Positions 41,943-50,558 of a DNA stretch of 64,000 bases are shown here, piece after piece. The notes under the pieces were generated by a model that made no database searches, was not told the origin of the DNA, and was given only the letters and a program-made list of their open reading frames with translations. The position numbers were made by a program, and so were the translations under genes. Each line of letters starts with the position of its first letter. Position 1 is the stretch's first letter. Location of the stretch: NCBI GenBank assembly GCA_048264105.1, contig JBLXDJ010000001.1:124001-188000 (forward strand). The letters run 5' to 3'. The stretch is from Oceanospirillum sp048264105. GTDB lineage: Bacteria; Pseudomonadota; Gammaproteobacteria; Pseudomonadales; Halomonadaceae.

Positions 41943-42896
41943 TTAATCGCGGTAGTGAACGCCCGGCAGGACACAGAGCATTTCGTACAGCAGGTTCGCG
42001 CCCAGCAGAGCGGTATTGCCTGTGGTGTCGTAAGGCGGCGACACTTCTACCAGATCTCCACCGACAATATCCAGTCCATGACAGCCGCGAACCACTTCCA
42101 GTGCCTGAGGTACGGTCAGACCGGCTATCTCTGCAGTACCGGTTCCCGGTGCGTAAGCCGGGTCGATACCGTCGATATCAAAGCTGATATAAACCGGGCC
42201 GCCGGAGACTTTTTCGCGCACTTCTTCCATCAGAGGCGTCAAAGATTTGTGCCAGCATTCTTCCGCTGGAACCACGCGGAAGCCCTGAGCGCGGGGCCAG
42301 TCAAAATCTTCAGCGCTGTAACCGGTACCACGCAGGCCGATCTGTACCACTCGGTCGCCATCAATCAGGTCTTCTTCCAGCGCGCGGCGGAAAGGGGTGC
42401 CGTGGGCGATCTTCTCGCCAAACATGTGATCGTTAACGTCGGCGTGAGCGTCAATGTGAACAATGCCGATCTTGCCGTATTTCTTTTTCAGGGCGCGCAG
42501 AATCGGCAGGACAATGGTGTGGTCGCCGCCCAGCGTCAGAGGCTTACAGCCACCGGCAATAATCTCGTCGTAAGCTTCTTCAATGATGTCCATGCTCTTC
42601 AGCAGGTTGAAGGTGTTGATGGCGACATCACCGATATCGGCAACCTGCAGGCTGTCGAATGGCGCAGCACGGGTGGCGACGTTGTAAGGGCGCAGCATGC
42701 GGGATTCATCACGGATCTGACGGGGAGCCAGACGGGCACCGGGGCGGTTAGAGGTGCCGATATCCAGAGGTACGCCGACAAAGCAGGCATCCAGCCCTTC
42801 AGTGCCTTCCTGGGTCGGCAGGCGCATCATGGTGGCAGGTCCGCCGAAGCGTGGCATCTCGTTTCCACCTAAAGGTTGGTTCAGTTGTTTTGGCAT
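41943..42896 (-). CDS. Agmatinase-family ureohydrolase (guanidinobutyrase/guanidinopropionase-like)
   Basis: 317 residues. The binuclear Mn site is complete: GGDHTI, HIDAHADVND and SFDIDGIDPAYAPGTG. Such enzymes hydrolyse a guanidino group to urea plus an amine. The N-terminus (NQPLGGNEMPRFGG) and VEVSPPYDTTGNTALLGANLLYEML (in part) resemble Pseudomonas GbuA/GpuA more than SpeB, so 4-guanidinobutyrate or 3-guanidinopropionate is as likely as agmatine. GGAGCGAGATC precedes the ATG. It is first in a two-gene operon behind a sigma-54 promoter, with a dedicated divergent activator. Confidence 0.9.
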   Translation of the reverse strand: MPKQLNQPLGGNEMPRFGGPATMMRLPTQEGTEGLDACFVGVPLDIGTSNRPGARLAPRQIRDESRMLRPYNVATRAAPFDSLQVADIGDVAINTFNLLKSMDIIEEAYDEIIAGGCKPLTLGGDHTIVLPILRALKKKYGKIGIVHIDAHADVNDHMFGEKIAHGTPFRRALEEDLIDGDRVVQIGLRGTGYSAEDFDWPRAQGFRVVPAEECWHKSLTPLMEEVREKVSGGPVYISFDIDGIDPAYAPGTGTAEIAGLTVPQALEVVRGCHGLDIVGGDLVEVSPPYDTTGNTALLGANLLYEMLCVLPGVHYRD

Positions 42897-42976
42897 GATC
42901 TCGCTCCAGTGTTTATGTTCTGTGCCTGTCGTTTTGCTGACTGGCAGGCGTATTTTTCTGGTTTGGAGTGATCGTC

Positions 42977-42992
42977 TGCAATGGGTGTGCCA
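42977..42992 (-). promoter_or_regulatory. Sigma-54 promoter of the ureohydrolase operon
   Basis: On the minus strand it reads TGGCACACCCATTGCA, matching the -24 (TGGCAC) and -12 (TTGCA) boxes perfectly with GG-N10-GC spacing. Transcription should start near 42966, ~70 nt before the ATG. Confidence 0.9.
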
Positions 42993-43041
42993 GAAGTAAT
43001 AAGTCTTTAAAATCAGTATATTACGATTGTTGTTTTATCTT

Positions 43042-43110
43042 TTGATTCAATTTTGAATTGTTTTTCGAGGGTGTTTGATTTACTTTTGAATCATGATTCA
43101 TATATGAATC
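43042..43110. promoter_or_regulatory. Enhancer region with GATTCA/TGAATC palindromes
   Basis: Three dyads are present: TTCAATTTTGAA (43046-43057), TGAATCATGATTCA (43087-43100) and GATTCATATATGAATC (43095-43110). The last two overlap and are perfect palindromes. They lie ~50-120 bp upstream of the -24 box of the ureohydrolase promoter and directly before the divergent activator gene. Binding by that activator, with autoregulation, is expected. Confidence 0.75.
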
Positions 43111-43165
43111 GGTGTCGGCTATCCTGCTGGCGTGTCTTATCAGTTTGCGAACGGACAGCTTTTCT

Positions 43166-44626
43166 ATGACTTCCTCTACCTCCGTCACACATGCCCAATC
43201 CTCTTCTGATGCTGAGCGTTCTGCTGAACGTGAGCTGGCGATGATTCTGGATAAATCCTCCGACAATATCGTGGTGACCGATGGCGATGGGACGATCCTG
43301 AAAGCCAGCAGCAACTTCAATCGCATCTATGGCCTGCCCATCAGCGAAGCCGTGGGAAAAACCGTTCAGGAGCTGCAGGCATCGGGCATTCTGACGCCTT
43401 CGGTGACTCTTGAAGTGTTGAAGCGCAGGCGTGATGTTCAGCTGATGCAGTCCACCAGTCAGGGATTTCAGGTGATGGCGTTGGGCTTTCCGATCTTTGA
43501 TGATGCCGGTGAGATTGAACGGGTGATCAGCTTCTCCCGGGATCTGACTGACCTGCAGATGCTGCAGCAGGAATATGAGCAGCTGCAGCAACGGCTGTTA
43601 CAACCCTTGCTGGATACCCGGCAGAGTGAGGAGCTGGCAGGCTTGGCGTTTAAAAGCCGTCCGGTGCGGGAGATTATTCAGCTGATCCGCCGTATTGCAG
43701 ATACCGAAGTGTCGGTGTTGTTTCAGGGGGAATCCGGTGTTGGTAAAACCGCCTTTGCCCGCCTGATTCACCAGCTCAGTGACCGTAAAGAGAAGCCTTT
43801 TGTCGAGGTGAACTGCAGTGCGATTCCGGAAAACCTGTTTGAGTCCGAGATGTTCGGTTACGAAGCGGGGGCTTTCAGCGGCGCATCCCGACAGGGTAAG
43901 TCCGGTCTGATCGCGAGTGCAGAGGGTGGCACTCTGTTTCTGGATGAAGTGGGCGAGCTGCCCCAGGCGATGCAGGCAAAATTGCTCAAAGTGCTGCAGG
44001 ATGGGGAATATACCCCAGTCGGCAGCGTGAAACCCCGCAAGGCACGCTTCCGACTGATTACCGCCACCAACCGTCAGTTAAGCGACATGGTAGAAGAGGG
44101 GCTGTTCCGGCTGGATCTCTATTATCGGGTCAATGTGGTGCCGGTTTATATTCCTTCCCTCAGAGAGCGCAATGAAGATATTCCGGTATTGGCGGGACAT
44201 ATTCTGAGTCGGCTGAACCGGAAATATCAGCAGCAGAAACAACTGCCGATGCATCTGCAGGCACGCCTGCAGCAGATGCCCTGGCCGGGTAACATCCGTG
44301 AGCTGGAAAACACCATAGAGCGCTGGTTTGTCTCTTCGGAAGGGGAGATGATTCGCGCGGTAGATCTTGAAGGCCGCTTTGAGGTTCAGGCCGGTTCGGA
44401 ATCTCAATCGGAGGGGCTTTCTGGTGAAGCAGCTGAGCAATCGAATACAGACACTATTTCTGCACCGCAAAGCCTGAAGGTGATTCTGGATCAGGCCGAG
44501 CGTCAGGCTTTAGAGCAGGCGATTCAACACTGCCGATCCAGTTACCAGCTGGCAGAATACCTGCAGATCAGCCAGCCCAGTGCGGTTCGTAAACTGAAAA
44601 AACATAGGCTGAGTATTGTTCGTTGA
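43166..44626 (+). CDS. Sigma-54-dependent activator with PAS domain and TyrR-like HTH
   Basis: 486 residues. A PAS domain (about 25-130: ILDKSSDNIVVTDGDGTILK) is followed by an AAA+ domain with Walker A GESGVGKT, the sigma-54 contact loop GAFSGA (Thr replaced by Ser), Walker B GGTLFLDEVGELP, and the LPGNIREL-type end (MPWPGNIRELENTIERW). The C-terminal HTH (YQLAEYLQISQPSAVRKLKKH) is of the TyrR type. It should activate the divergent ureohydrolase operon after ligand sensing by PAS. Start 43166 is preferred; an in-frame GTG at 43112 abuts the palindromes. Confidence 0.92.
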   Translation: MTSSTSVTHAQSSSDAERSAERELAMILDKSSDNIVVTDGDGTILKASSNFNRIYGLPISEAVGKTVQELQASGILTPSVTLEVLKRRRDVQLMQSTSQGFQVMALGFPIFDDAGEIERVISFSRDLTDLQMLQQEYEQLQQRLLQPLLDTRQSEELAGLAFKSRPVREIIQLIRRIADTEVSVLFQGESGVGKTAFARLIHQLSDRKEKPFVEVNCSAIPENLFESEMFGYEAGAFSGASRQGKSGLIASAEGGTLFLDEVGELPQAMQAKLLKVLQDGEYTPVGSVKPRKARFRLITATNRQLSDMVEEGLFRLDLYYRVNVVPVYIPSLRERNEDIPVLAGHILSRLNRKYQQQKQLPMHLQARLQQMPWPGNIRELENTIERWFVSSEGEMIRAVDLEGRFEVQAGSESQSEGLSGEAAEQSNTDTISAPQSLKVILDQAERQALEQAIQHCRSSYQLAEYLQISQPSAVRKLKKHRLSIVR

Positions 44627-44896
44627 GAAGGGTGCGGATAGGGTGCAAAAACAGCGGGCAAAAAAAATGGCCTGAGTTAAAGGCTGATTTCAGAAAGTCG
44701 CTAAACCCTGCTCCGAAACTCGCCCTAAACTCTGGCCGATTGTGCTATCCCCGGAGACGGTCAAAGCCGTCAGACAAGCGTATGATTCGCCTCCAGAAGT
44801 GGTGCAAGGTTAGTGTGCTTTACGGATAAGGTAAAATTGATATTTTTTCGTTTACCTATAAGCTTTTGTTTATAGTTAAACCTTCAAGGGGCGGGT

Positions 44897-45838
44897 ATGC
44901 CGTTATCGGTACATAAACTGACCGGGCGACTGACATTTCGTCAGTTACAGGTCTTTAAAGCAGTATACGAACAGCGCAGCTACAGTAAGGCCGGAGAGCT
45001 TCTGGGACTGACGCAGCCTGCGGTCAGTAGTCAGGTGCGTCAGCTGGAGCAAGCGGTGGATCAGCCACTGTTTGAGTATGTGGGGCGACGCCTGTTCTGT
45101 ACGGCAGCGGCCGAGCGACTGGCAGACAGTATCAATCAGATCTTTATTGAGCTTTCCAATCTGCAGACCGATCTGGGTGCGCTTAAAGGCAATGTGGCCG
45201 GTGAGCTGCGTCTGGTGGCGGTCAGTACCGCGCAGTATATGGTGCCTTACCTGCTGAGAGGTTTTCTGGATCTGCATCCGCAGATTAATGTCAGCGTGAA
45301 GGTGGTGAACCGGGCGACAGCTTTGCAGCGCTTGCATGAAAATACCGATGATCTGGTGATTATGGGGATGGTGCCGGTGGATCGGGCGCTGGTGTCCTTG
45401 CCATTTCTGGATAACGAGCTGGTTCCGGTTGTGCCGGAGGGACATCCTTTGCTCTCTCTGGATAAGGTGACGCCCCAGCGATTTCTGGACAGCCATCTTC
45501 TGGTGCGGGAGCCGGGTTCCGGTAGTCGGCTGGCGCTGGAACAGCACTGCCAACAGAAGCGCCTTCGCTTCAAAGCGGGCATGGAACTGGGCTCGAACGA
45601 TTCTGTTAAACATGGCGTGATTGCGGGGCTTGGTGTCGGCGTTTTGCCCCGGCTGAGTATTCCGGCTGAGCTTGAGCTGGGACGTTTAAAAGAGGTGGTG
45701 CTGGAAGGATTTCCCCTACGCCGTGACTTCTGTGTGGTGCATCCTCAGGCGAAGCATCCGACCCCGGCCATGCAGGCATTTCTGGATTATGTGGGAGAAA
45801 ACCGACAAAAATTTGTATCTGAATTTCTGGGCGTATAA
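44897..45838 (+). CDS. LysR-type regulator, CbbR-like
   Basis: 313 residues. An N-terminal HTH (FRQLQVFKAVYEQRSYSKAG, TQPAVSSQVRQLE) is followed by an effector domain (GELRLVAVSTAQYMVPYLL, VREPGSGSRLALEQH) resembling CbbR/CysB-type LysR proteins. CbbR usually controls Calvin-cycle genes, but no rubisco gene lies here, so the target is unknown. AAGGGGCGGGT precedes the ATG. The 270 bp upstream hold no clear feature. Confidence 0.88.
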   Translation: MPLSVHKLTGRLTFRQLQVFKAVYEQRSYSKAGELLGLTQPAVSSQVRQLEQAVDQPLFEYVGRRLFCTAAAERLADSINQIFIELSNLQTDLGALKGNVAGELRLVAVSTAQYMVPYLLRGFLDLHPQINVSVKVVNRATALQRLHENTDDLVIMGMVPVDRALVSLPFLDNELVPVVPEGHPLLSLDKVTPQRFLDSHLLVREPGSGSRLALEQHCQQKRLRFKAGMELGSNDSVKHGVIAGLGVGVLPRLSIPAELELGRLKEVVLEGFPLRRDFCVVHPQAKHPTPAMQAFLDYVGENRQKFVSEFLGV

Positions 45839-45959
45839 GCTTGCGCGCTCTTAACGGGAGTGAGCGGAAAAAAGCCGCTTTCTGGGCCGGTTTTGATATG
45901 AGGTCGGGTCGGTTTTACAGACCCTGCCGTCCACCTGATTTTTTGTTATAGGGCGTTTA

Positions 45960-46436
45960 ATGAACGCAACGGGTTTCGTAAACAGGATTCGTGCCTACAA
46001 GCCGGATGATCTGCAGGCTGTGCTGGATATCTGGCTGACCGCATCGGTAAAAGCTCATAATTTCATCTCTGAGGCCTTCTGGCAGGATCAGCTACCGGAA
46101 ATGGAAGAGGTCTATCTGCCAGCGTCAAAGGTCTTTGTCTGTACCGATGATGACACCGATGAAATTACCGGTTTTGCCGCGTTATATGATAATTCTCTGG
46201 CGGCGCTTTTTGTTCACCCTGACTATCAGGGACGTGGGCAGGGCAGTGCTTTGCTGAAACATGCGATGGCCTTTAACCGCAAAGCCTTAACGCTGACGGT
46301 TTATAAAGCGAATCAGCCCGCTATTGATTTTTACACCGCTCATGGTTTTGAAGTGGAGCGTCGGCAAACCGACCCCCATACGGGAGAGCCGGAGTATCTG
46401 ATGGCTTATGCTTCAGGTGGTCAGTCGCGCTATTAG
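45960..46436 (+). CDS. GNAT family N-acetyltransferase
   Basis: 158 residues. Motif A LFVHPDYQGRGQGSALLKHAM (in part) binds acetyl-CoA. AIDFYTAHGFEVERRQTDPHTGEPEYLMAY is the usual C-terminal region; overall it resembles YjaB-type acetyltransferases. The substrate is unknown. The ATG at 45960 follows AGGGCGTTTA. It is followed 27 bp later by a small membrane protein. Confidence 0.85.
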   Translation: MNATGFVNRIRAYKPDDLQAVLDIWLTASVKAHNFISEAFWQDQLPEMEEVYLPASKVFVCTDDDTDEITGFAALYDNSLAALFVHPDYQGRGQGSALLKHAMAFNRKALTLTVYKANQPAIDFYTAHGFEVERRQTDPHTGEPEYLMAYASGGQSRY

Positions 46437-46463
46437 TGTGTTCTTTGTTCAAAGGGAGTTGTT

Positions 46464-46877
46464 ATGGGATTGGTTATCGTACCCCTGATGCTGATGTGGT
46501 TTGTGGCTGCGGGCTTATCATTGCGAATCGGTTATGTACTGGCGGATGTGAGCGGCTTTTTTCCCCATGTGTTGTTGTGCCTGCTGGCGGCGATTTCCGG
46601 TGGCTGGCTGCACGCCCGTCTGGTGATGGCGCGGCGCAAATCTGCCGAATCGCTTTGGGCGTTTCAGCTGATGATCGACTTTACGCTCAATAAGGTGGCG
46701 CTTTCAGGCTATACGGTTCTGGCGGGTGTCTATCTGTTTACCGATCTGACTGCTACTGATGGCAACCTGCTGAGCCTGATCTTTATCGGCACACTGGTAT
46801 TGTCATCCGGCACCCTGATCGGCGTGTTTACCAGTAATGCCTTTATGGATCGCCACCAGATTCGCCGAACCTATTAA
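46464..46877 (+). CDS. Small four-helix membrane protein, unknown
   Basis: 137 residues with about four hydrophobic helices (residues 1-25, 30-48, 70-92 and 105-125). A basic RLVMARRKSAES loop suggests a cytoplasmic side. No family recognised. GGGAGTTGTT precedes the ATG. It is probably co-transcribed with the GNAT gene. Confidence 0.7.
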   Translation: MGLVIVPLMLMWFVAAGLSLRIGYVLADVSGFFPHVLLCLLAAISGGWLHARLVMARRKSAESLWAFQLMIDFTLNKVALSGYTVLAGVYLFTDLTATDGNLLSLIFIGTLVLSSGTLIGVFTSNAFMDRHQIRRTY

Positions 46878-46887
46878 TACGTCCTTT

Positions 46888-47919
46888 TTAAGTCGTGCAG
46901 GCGTTGGCTCTTGCTTCGGTCTGGCGTGCAAACAGCTCGCGACTGACGGCGACCCGTTCTTCCGGTGTCGTGTGGCTGATGCCCTGTTGTCTCAGGAATT
47001 CAATCTTCTGCAGTCGGGGTAGCAGGCCGGTGCCGTTGGCGATCTGAATGGCAAGGCCGGGGCGGGCGTTCAGTTCCAGCACCATAGGCCCACGGCTTTT
47101 GTCGATGACCATATCGGTGCCGATATAACCCAGTCCTGTCATCTCCCATGCGCTGGCTGCCAGCACCAATAGTTGCTCCCAGTCGGGAATCACCAGCTGA
47201 TCCAGTGGCCGTTGGGTATCCGGGTGAAGGCTAACAGGAAGATCAAACTGCACGGCACGAACCGCTTTACCGGTGGCGATATCCAGCCCGACGCCCACCG
47301 CGCCCTGATGCAGGTTGGCTTTACCGTCGGAACTTGCGGTGGAGCAGCGCATCATCGCCATTACCGGATAACCATGAAAGACAATAACGCGTATATCCGG
47401 CACGCCTTCGTAACTGAAATCCGCAAAGCTCTCATCAAACTCGATCAGATTCTCTACCACGGCAACATCATTTTTACCGCCCAGCGAGAAAAGGCCCGCC
47501 AGGGTGTTGGTGATATGACGTTCCACATCTTCACGGCTGACCTCGGCACCGGAGGGCTTGGTATAGCGGCCATTCTGATGAGAGGTGATCACCAGAATCC
47601 CTTTACCGCCGGAACCCTGAGCCGGTTTGATTACAAAGCCCGGCCATTGGGACACCAGATCATGAATCTCTTTAACGTGTACCTGACTTTCGATGACGCC
47701 GATCAGCTCGGGTACGGTGGCACCGGCTTGTTCTGCGATCCGTTTGGTTTTCAGCTTGTCATCCACCAGCGGGTATTTTGACCGGTCATTATAGCGGCCA
47801 ATATAACTGTGGTTACGCTGGTTCATCCCCAATATGCCCTGAGCGCGCAGCTGTTTGGGCAGTTGCAGCAGGTCGTTAAGGCCGCTGGTCAGCTGTTTAA
47901 GATATTGATGTAGGGGCAT
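46888..47919 (-). CDS. RimK-like ATP-grasp ligase (alpha-L-glutamate ligase-like)
   Basis: 343 residues. The ATP-grasp fold is evident: NDRSKYPLVDDKLKTKRIAEQ, the glycine loop KPAQGSGGKGILVI, FSYEGVPDIRVIVF, and the Mg/ATP site LELNARPGLAIQIANG. Such ligases form amide bonds between carboxylates and amines, often adding Glu to a peptide. The ATG lies in the stop region of the preceding 7TM gene (3-nt gap), showing tight coupling. It is the third gene of the retropepsin-7TM-ATP-grasp operon; substrate unknown. Confidence 0.9.
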   Translation of the reverse strand: MPLHQYLKQLTSGLNDLLQLPKQLRAQGILGMNQRNHSYIGRYNDRSKYPLVDDKLKTKRIAEQAGATVPELIGVIESQVHVKEIHDLVSQWPGFVIKPAQGSGGKGILVITSHQNGRYTKPSGAEVSREDVERHITNTLAGLFSLGGKNDVAVVENLIEFDESFADFSYEGVPDIRVIVFHGYPVMAMMRCSTASSDGKANLHQGAVGVGLDIATGKAVRAVQFDLPVSLHPDTQRPLDQLVIPDWEQLLVLAASAWEMTGLGYIGTDMVIDKSRGPMVLELNARPGLAIQIANGTGLLPRLQKIEFLRQQGISHTTPEERVAVSRELFARQTEARANACTT

Positions 47920-47922
47920 CGG

Positions 47923-49440
47923 TCAGTCCTGGCGGGCTTTCGCCAGATGGCGGAAGCGGCGCAGTTCGCTTAACCGGTAACCGGTGTAGTTACCCAGCAG
48001 AAGAATCAGCGCCAGAATAATCAGCTGCAGACCGACAAAGTTAAAGGTCAGGTGGCGCACCAGCTCTGAGGTCATCGCCAGATAGACCAGTACAGCGGTA
48101 AAGAGTGAACCGCCGCCCTGCACCAGTACCTCTTTTGCGCCTTCTTCCTCCCAGAGAATCGACATGCGCTCAATGGTCCATGACAGGATGATCATGGGGA
48201 AGAAGGTGATGCTAAGACCTTCCAGCAGGCCAACGCGGTAGGCGATCACGGTAAAGACGGAGATGATCAGGATTACGGCGATAATGACGGCGGAGATCCT
48301 CGCAACCAGCAGGAGGTTGAGCCGTGACAGGTAGCTGCGAATCATCAGGCCGGTGCCGACAATCAGCAGAAAACCGATAATACCGGGCAGCAGTTCGGTC
48401 TGAACAAAGGCGACGGCAATCAGAACCGGCATAAAGGTGCCCGAGGTTTTAAGGCCGACAATAATGCGCAGAAAGACCACCAGCAAAGCGCCAACGGGAA
48501 TCAGCATGATGGTTTTGAACATCGCCTGTTCTTCCACCGGCAGGCTGTGAATGGAGAAGTTAAGCAGATCTTCGGCTTCGATCTTCTCACGGGTGGCGGT
48601 TTCCGGCGAGATATCCTGAGCGATCATGGAGAAACTGACGTCAGACTGGCGGCCACCGATCACATCCAGCAGGCTTTGGTAATCCAGGCTCCAGATCAGC
48701 AGGTTATCGGGTTTGCCTTCGGTGCCGGTCTGAGGATTAAAAAGCTGCCAGCGTTCTTTGTTTGCATCCCACACCTGAACCCAGGGCTGAACGCTCTGGC
48801 GGCGGCGTCCGTCTTCCAGTGTCAGAGTTGCCACGGTTCTGGCGGGAACCTGCTGCAGGTTCAGCAGGCTTACCAGAGCATCCTCCCGGTTCATGCTGTT
48901 AAGCAACAGGGCGGCATTCTGGTTTTGCGGGTCGTTCAGTTGGCGCACCAGTTCACGGGCGAGGGTGGGGTTATCCGCAGAACGCTTCAGCGCATCCTGC
49001 AGCAGGGTTAATGCGGCGGTCAGGCGTACATCCTCAAACAGCTGTGGCCGCAGTTTGCCCGGTGGCTGAATAGTGTATTGGGCATCCGGATCCACCAGAA
49101 AACGCGCCTTGTAGTAGATCAGTTGCTGGTCTTCTGCGTTTCGGATCGCCCATTCAGCCCGTCGCTCGCCGTTGTTTTCCAGCAGGGCAACGCCGTAGCC
49201 CTGAGATGAGGTGCTTTCGTTGGTCAGAATAAAGTTCTGCTGGTCATCGGGAATGGCCATGGATACCTTGGCCGGATCGCCATTGGCGAGGAATTCGATT
49301 CGGGCTTCAATCTCCCACTGTTCACGCTGTTCCCCGGGTGTCCAGGGAACGCCGTAAACGGAATGGCGGTAGATATTCAGGGCGATGCCGATCAGTACCA
49401 AAGCCGAGATAAACCGATAAAAAGGGAGACGATTGATCAT
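47923..49440 (-). CDS. Inactive transglutaminase-like domain fused to 7TM protein
   Basis: 505 residues. TM1 (about 8-25) is followed by ~270 extracytoplasmic residues. These include a transglutaminase-like portion (REDALVSLLNLQQVPARTVAT, WVQVWDANKERWQLFNPQTG) in which the usual catalytic Cys-His-Asp triad is not seen. Seven hydrophobic helices (about 310-490) complete it. This is the known architecture of inactive transglutaminase fused to seven membrane helices. It probably binds a peptide outside and signals or presents it to the ATP-grasp partner. Confidence 0.88.
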   Translation of the reverse strand: MINRLPFYRFISALVLIGIALNIYRHSVYGVPWTPGEQREQWEIEARIEFLANGDPAKVSMAIPDDQQNFILTNESTSSQGYGVALLENNGERRAEWAIRNAEDQQLIYYKARFLVDPDAQYTIQPPGKLRPQLFEDVRLTAALTLLQDALKRSADNPTLARELVRQLNDPQNQNAALLLNSMNREDALVSLLNLQQVPARTVATLTLEDGRRRQSVQPWVQVWDANKERWQLFNPQTGTEGKPDNLLIWSLDYQSLLDVIGGRQSDVSFSMIAQDISPETATREKIEAEDLLNFSIHSLPVEEQAMFKTIMLIPVGALLVVFLRIIVGLKTSGTFMPVLIAVAFVQTELLPGIIGFLLIVGTGLMIRSYLSRLNLLLVARISAVIIAVILIISVFTVIAYRVGLLEGLSITFFPMIILSWTIERMSILWEEEGAKEVLVQGGGSLFTAVLVYLAMTSELVRHLTFNFVGLQLIILALILLLGNYTGYRLSELRRFRHLAKARQD

Positions 49441-49473
49441 GGCAGCCGATATTCCGCGTTATAAAGTCAGTGT

Positions 49474-50274
49474 TCAGGGATTTTGCTTAGGGTGGATATA
49501 GGATTTGCCAACGTCGATCAGGGCGACATCTTTGAAAAACTCACGCCCCAGTAGTATCTGGAAGGTCATGTTGCTGCGATCTGCAAGGGTAAACTCGGCC
49601 TTTTCACGCAGCCCGCCAACCTGAATCCAGGTTTCGATCACGGCACGCCGCTCCGGCTGTTCGGCTGATGCCTGAATAATGCGTACCCAGCGCACAACGG
49701 GGGCTTCAATCTGTTTAAGGTTGTCCTGTTGGTTGTGGCGGCTGATCAGGCTGAATCTCACCCACTCTTCACCATTGCGTTCAAAGAACACCGGCTCCGG
49801 GGCATGGATCGATGAGGTGGTTGCACCGGAATCAACCCGAGCTTTGAAGTTATCCTGAGCGGCATCCAGCCAGACCCACTCTTTACTGCCCAGCACAATT
49901 TTGCCCTGAGTATTTGCGGCGTGGGCACTGGCGGTCAGGGTTTGGGCGCTGTTGAGATTACGGGCGTTATAAAGCTCTGCTTTTTTCTGCCTGGCTTCGG
50001 TCAGGGTGAGCAGCTTAGTCTGGCTGGCTTTGAGCTGGGCGATGGTCTGGCTGTTCTGCTGTAACTGGGCATGTAGCTGGCTGAGTTGGGTGCTTTGGCG
50101 CTTGTTTTGCTGTTCCAGCTCATCAAGGCGTTGCTCAAGTCGGTTATCCAGCGCCTGAATCGCCTCCAGGGTCGGTTTGTTTGTGTTAAGAGCACAACCG
50201 GACAGAATAAAAAGGGATAACAGCAAAGGAATCAGCCGGTTTAAAAGCAATCGGCTTGAGCGTTTAAAACACAT
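49474..50274 (-). CDS. Retropepsin-like lipoprotein protease (ATP-dependent zinc protease/RimB family)
   Basis: 266 residues. Lipoprotein signal (LIPLLLSLFILSGC), then a ~70-residue Gln-rich coiled coil (LEQRLDELEQQNKRQSTQLS), then the aspartic retropepsin-like domain. Active Asp is in KARVDSGATTSS; the DTG/DSG motif and the late LLGREFFKDVALIDV loop mark the DUF785 family. The misnomer zinc protease persists in databases. Anchored in the outer or inner membrane facing the periplasm, it could process the peptide substrate of its two operon partners. Confidence 0.88.
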   Translation of the reverse strand: MCFKRSSRLLLNRLIPLLLSLFILSGCALNTNKPTLEAIQALDNRLEQRLDELEQQNKRQSTQLSQLHAQLQQNSQTIAQLKASQTKLLTLTEARQKKAELYNARNLNSAQTLTASAHAANTQGKIVLGSKEWVWLDAAQDNFKARVDSGATTSSIHAPEPVFFERNGEEWVRFSLISRHNQQDNLKQIEAPVVRWVRIIQASAEQPERRAVIETWIQVGGLREKAEFTLADRSNMTFQILLGREFFKDVALIDVGKSYIHPKQNP

Positions 50275-50558
50275 AGATCGTATAGGCTCTTTTATAATGG
50301 CAGTGAAGGGTGCATTTATTAAGCGGGTCGTTGCCGGAAAGCGGCTAGTCTACCGGAGTTGCCGGTAGGGATATAGTTTTGTAAAGGTGTATTTTTGCGG
50401 CTAAATTCTAATAAAATACGTGAATTGCGCAGTAAATCCCATCAACACCCATTCGCCGTTTCAGTCGTGGTGAGATAGACTGACAAGCGGGAAATCTGTT
50501 CCGTTAAGTTGCCTGATCAAACATCAAAAAATTAATTGCTGTCCGTTTCGGAGTCATT

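Noticed and set aside
41901..42872. A 323-residue plus-strand open frame antisense to the ureohydrolase
   Set aside because: It is a shadow of the well-conserved minus-strand enzyme; no ribosome site or motif.
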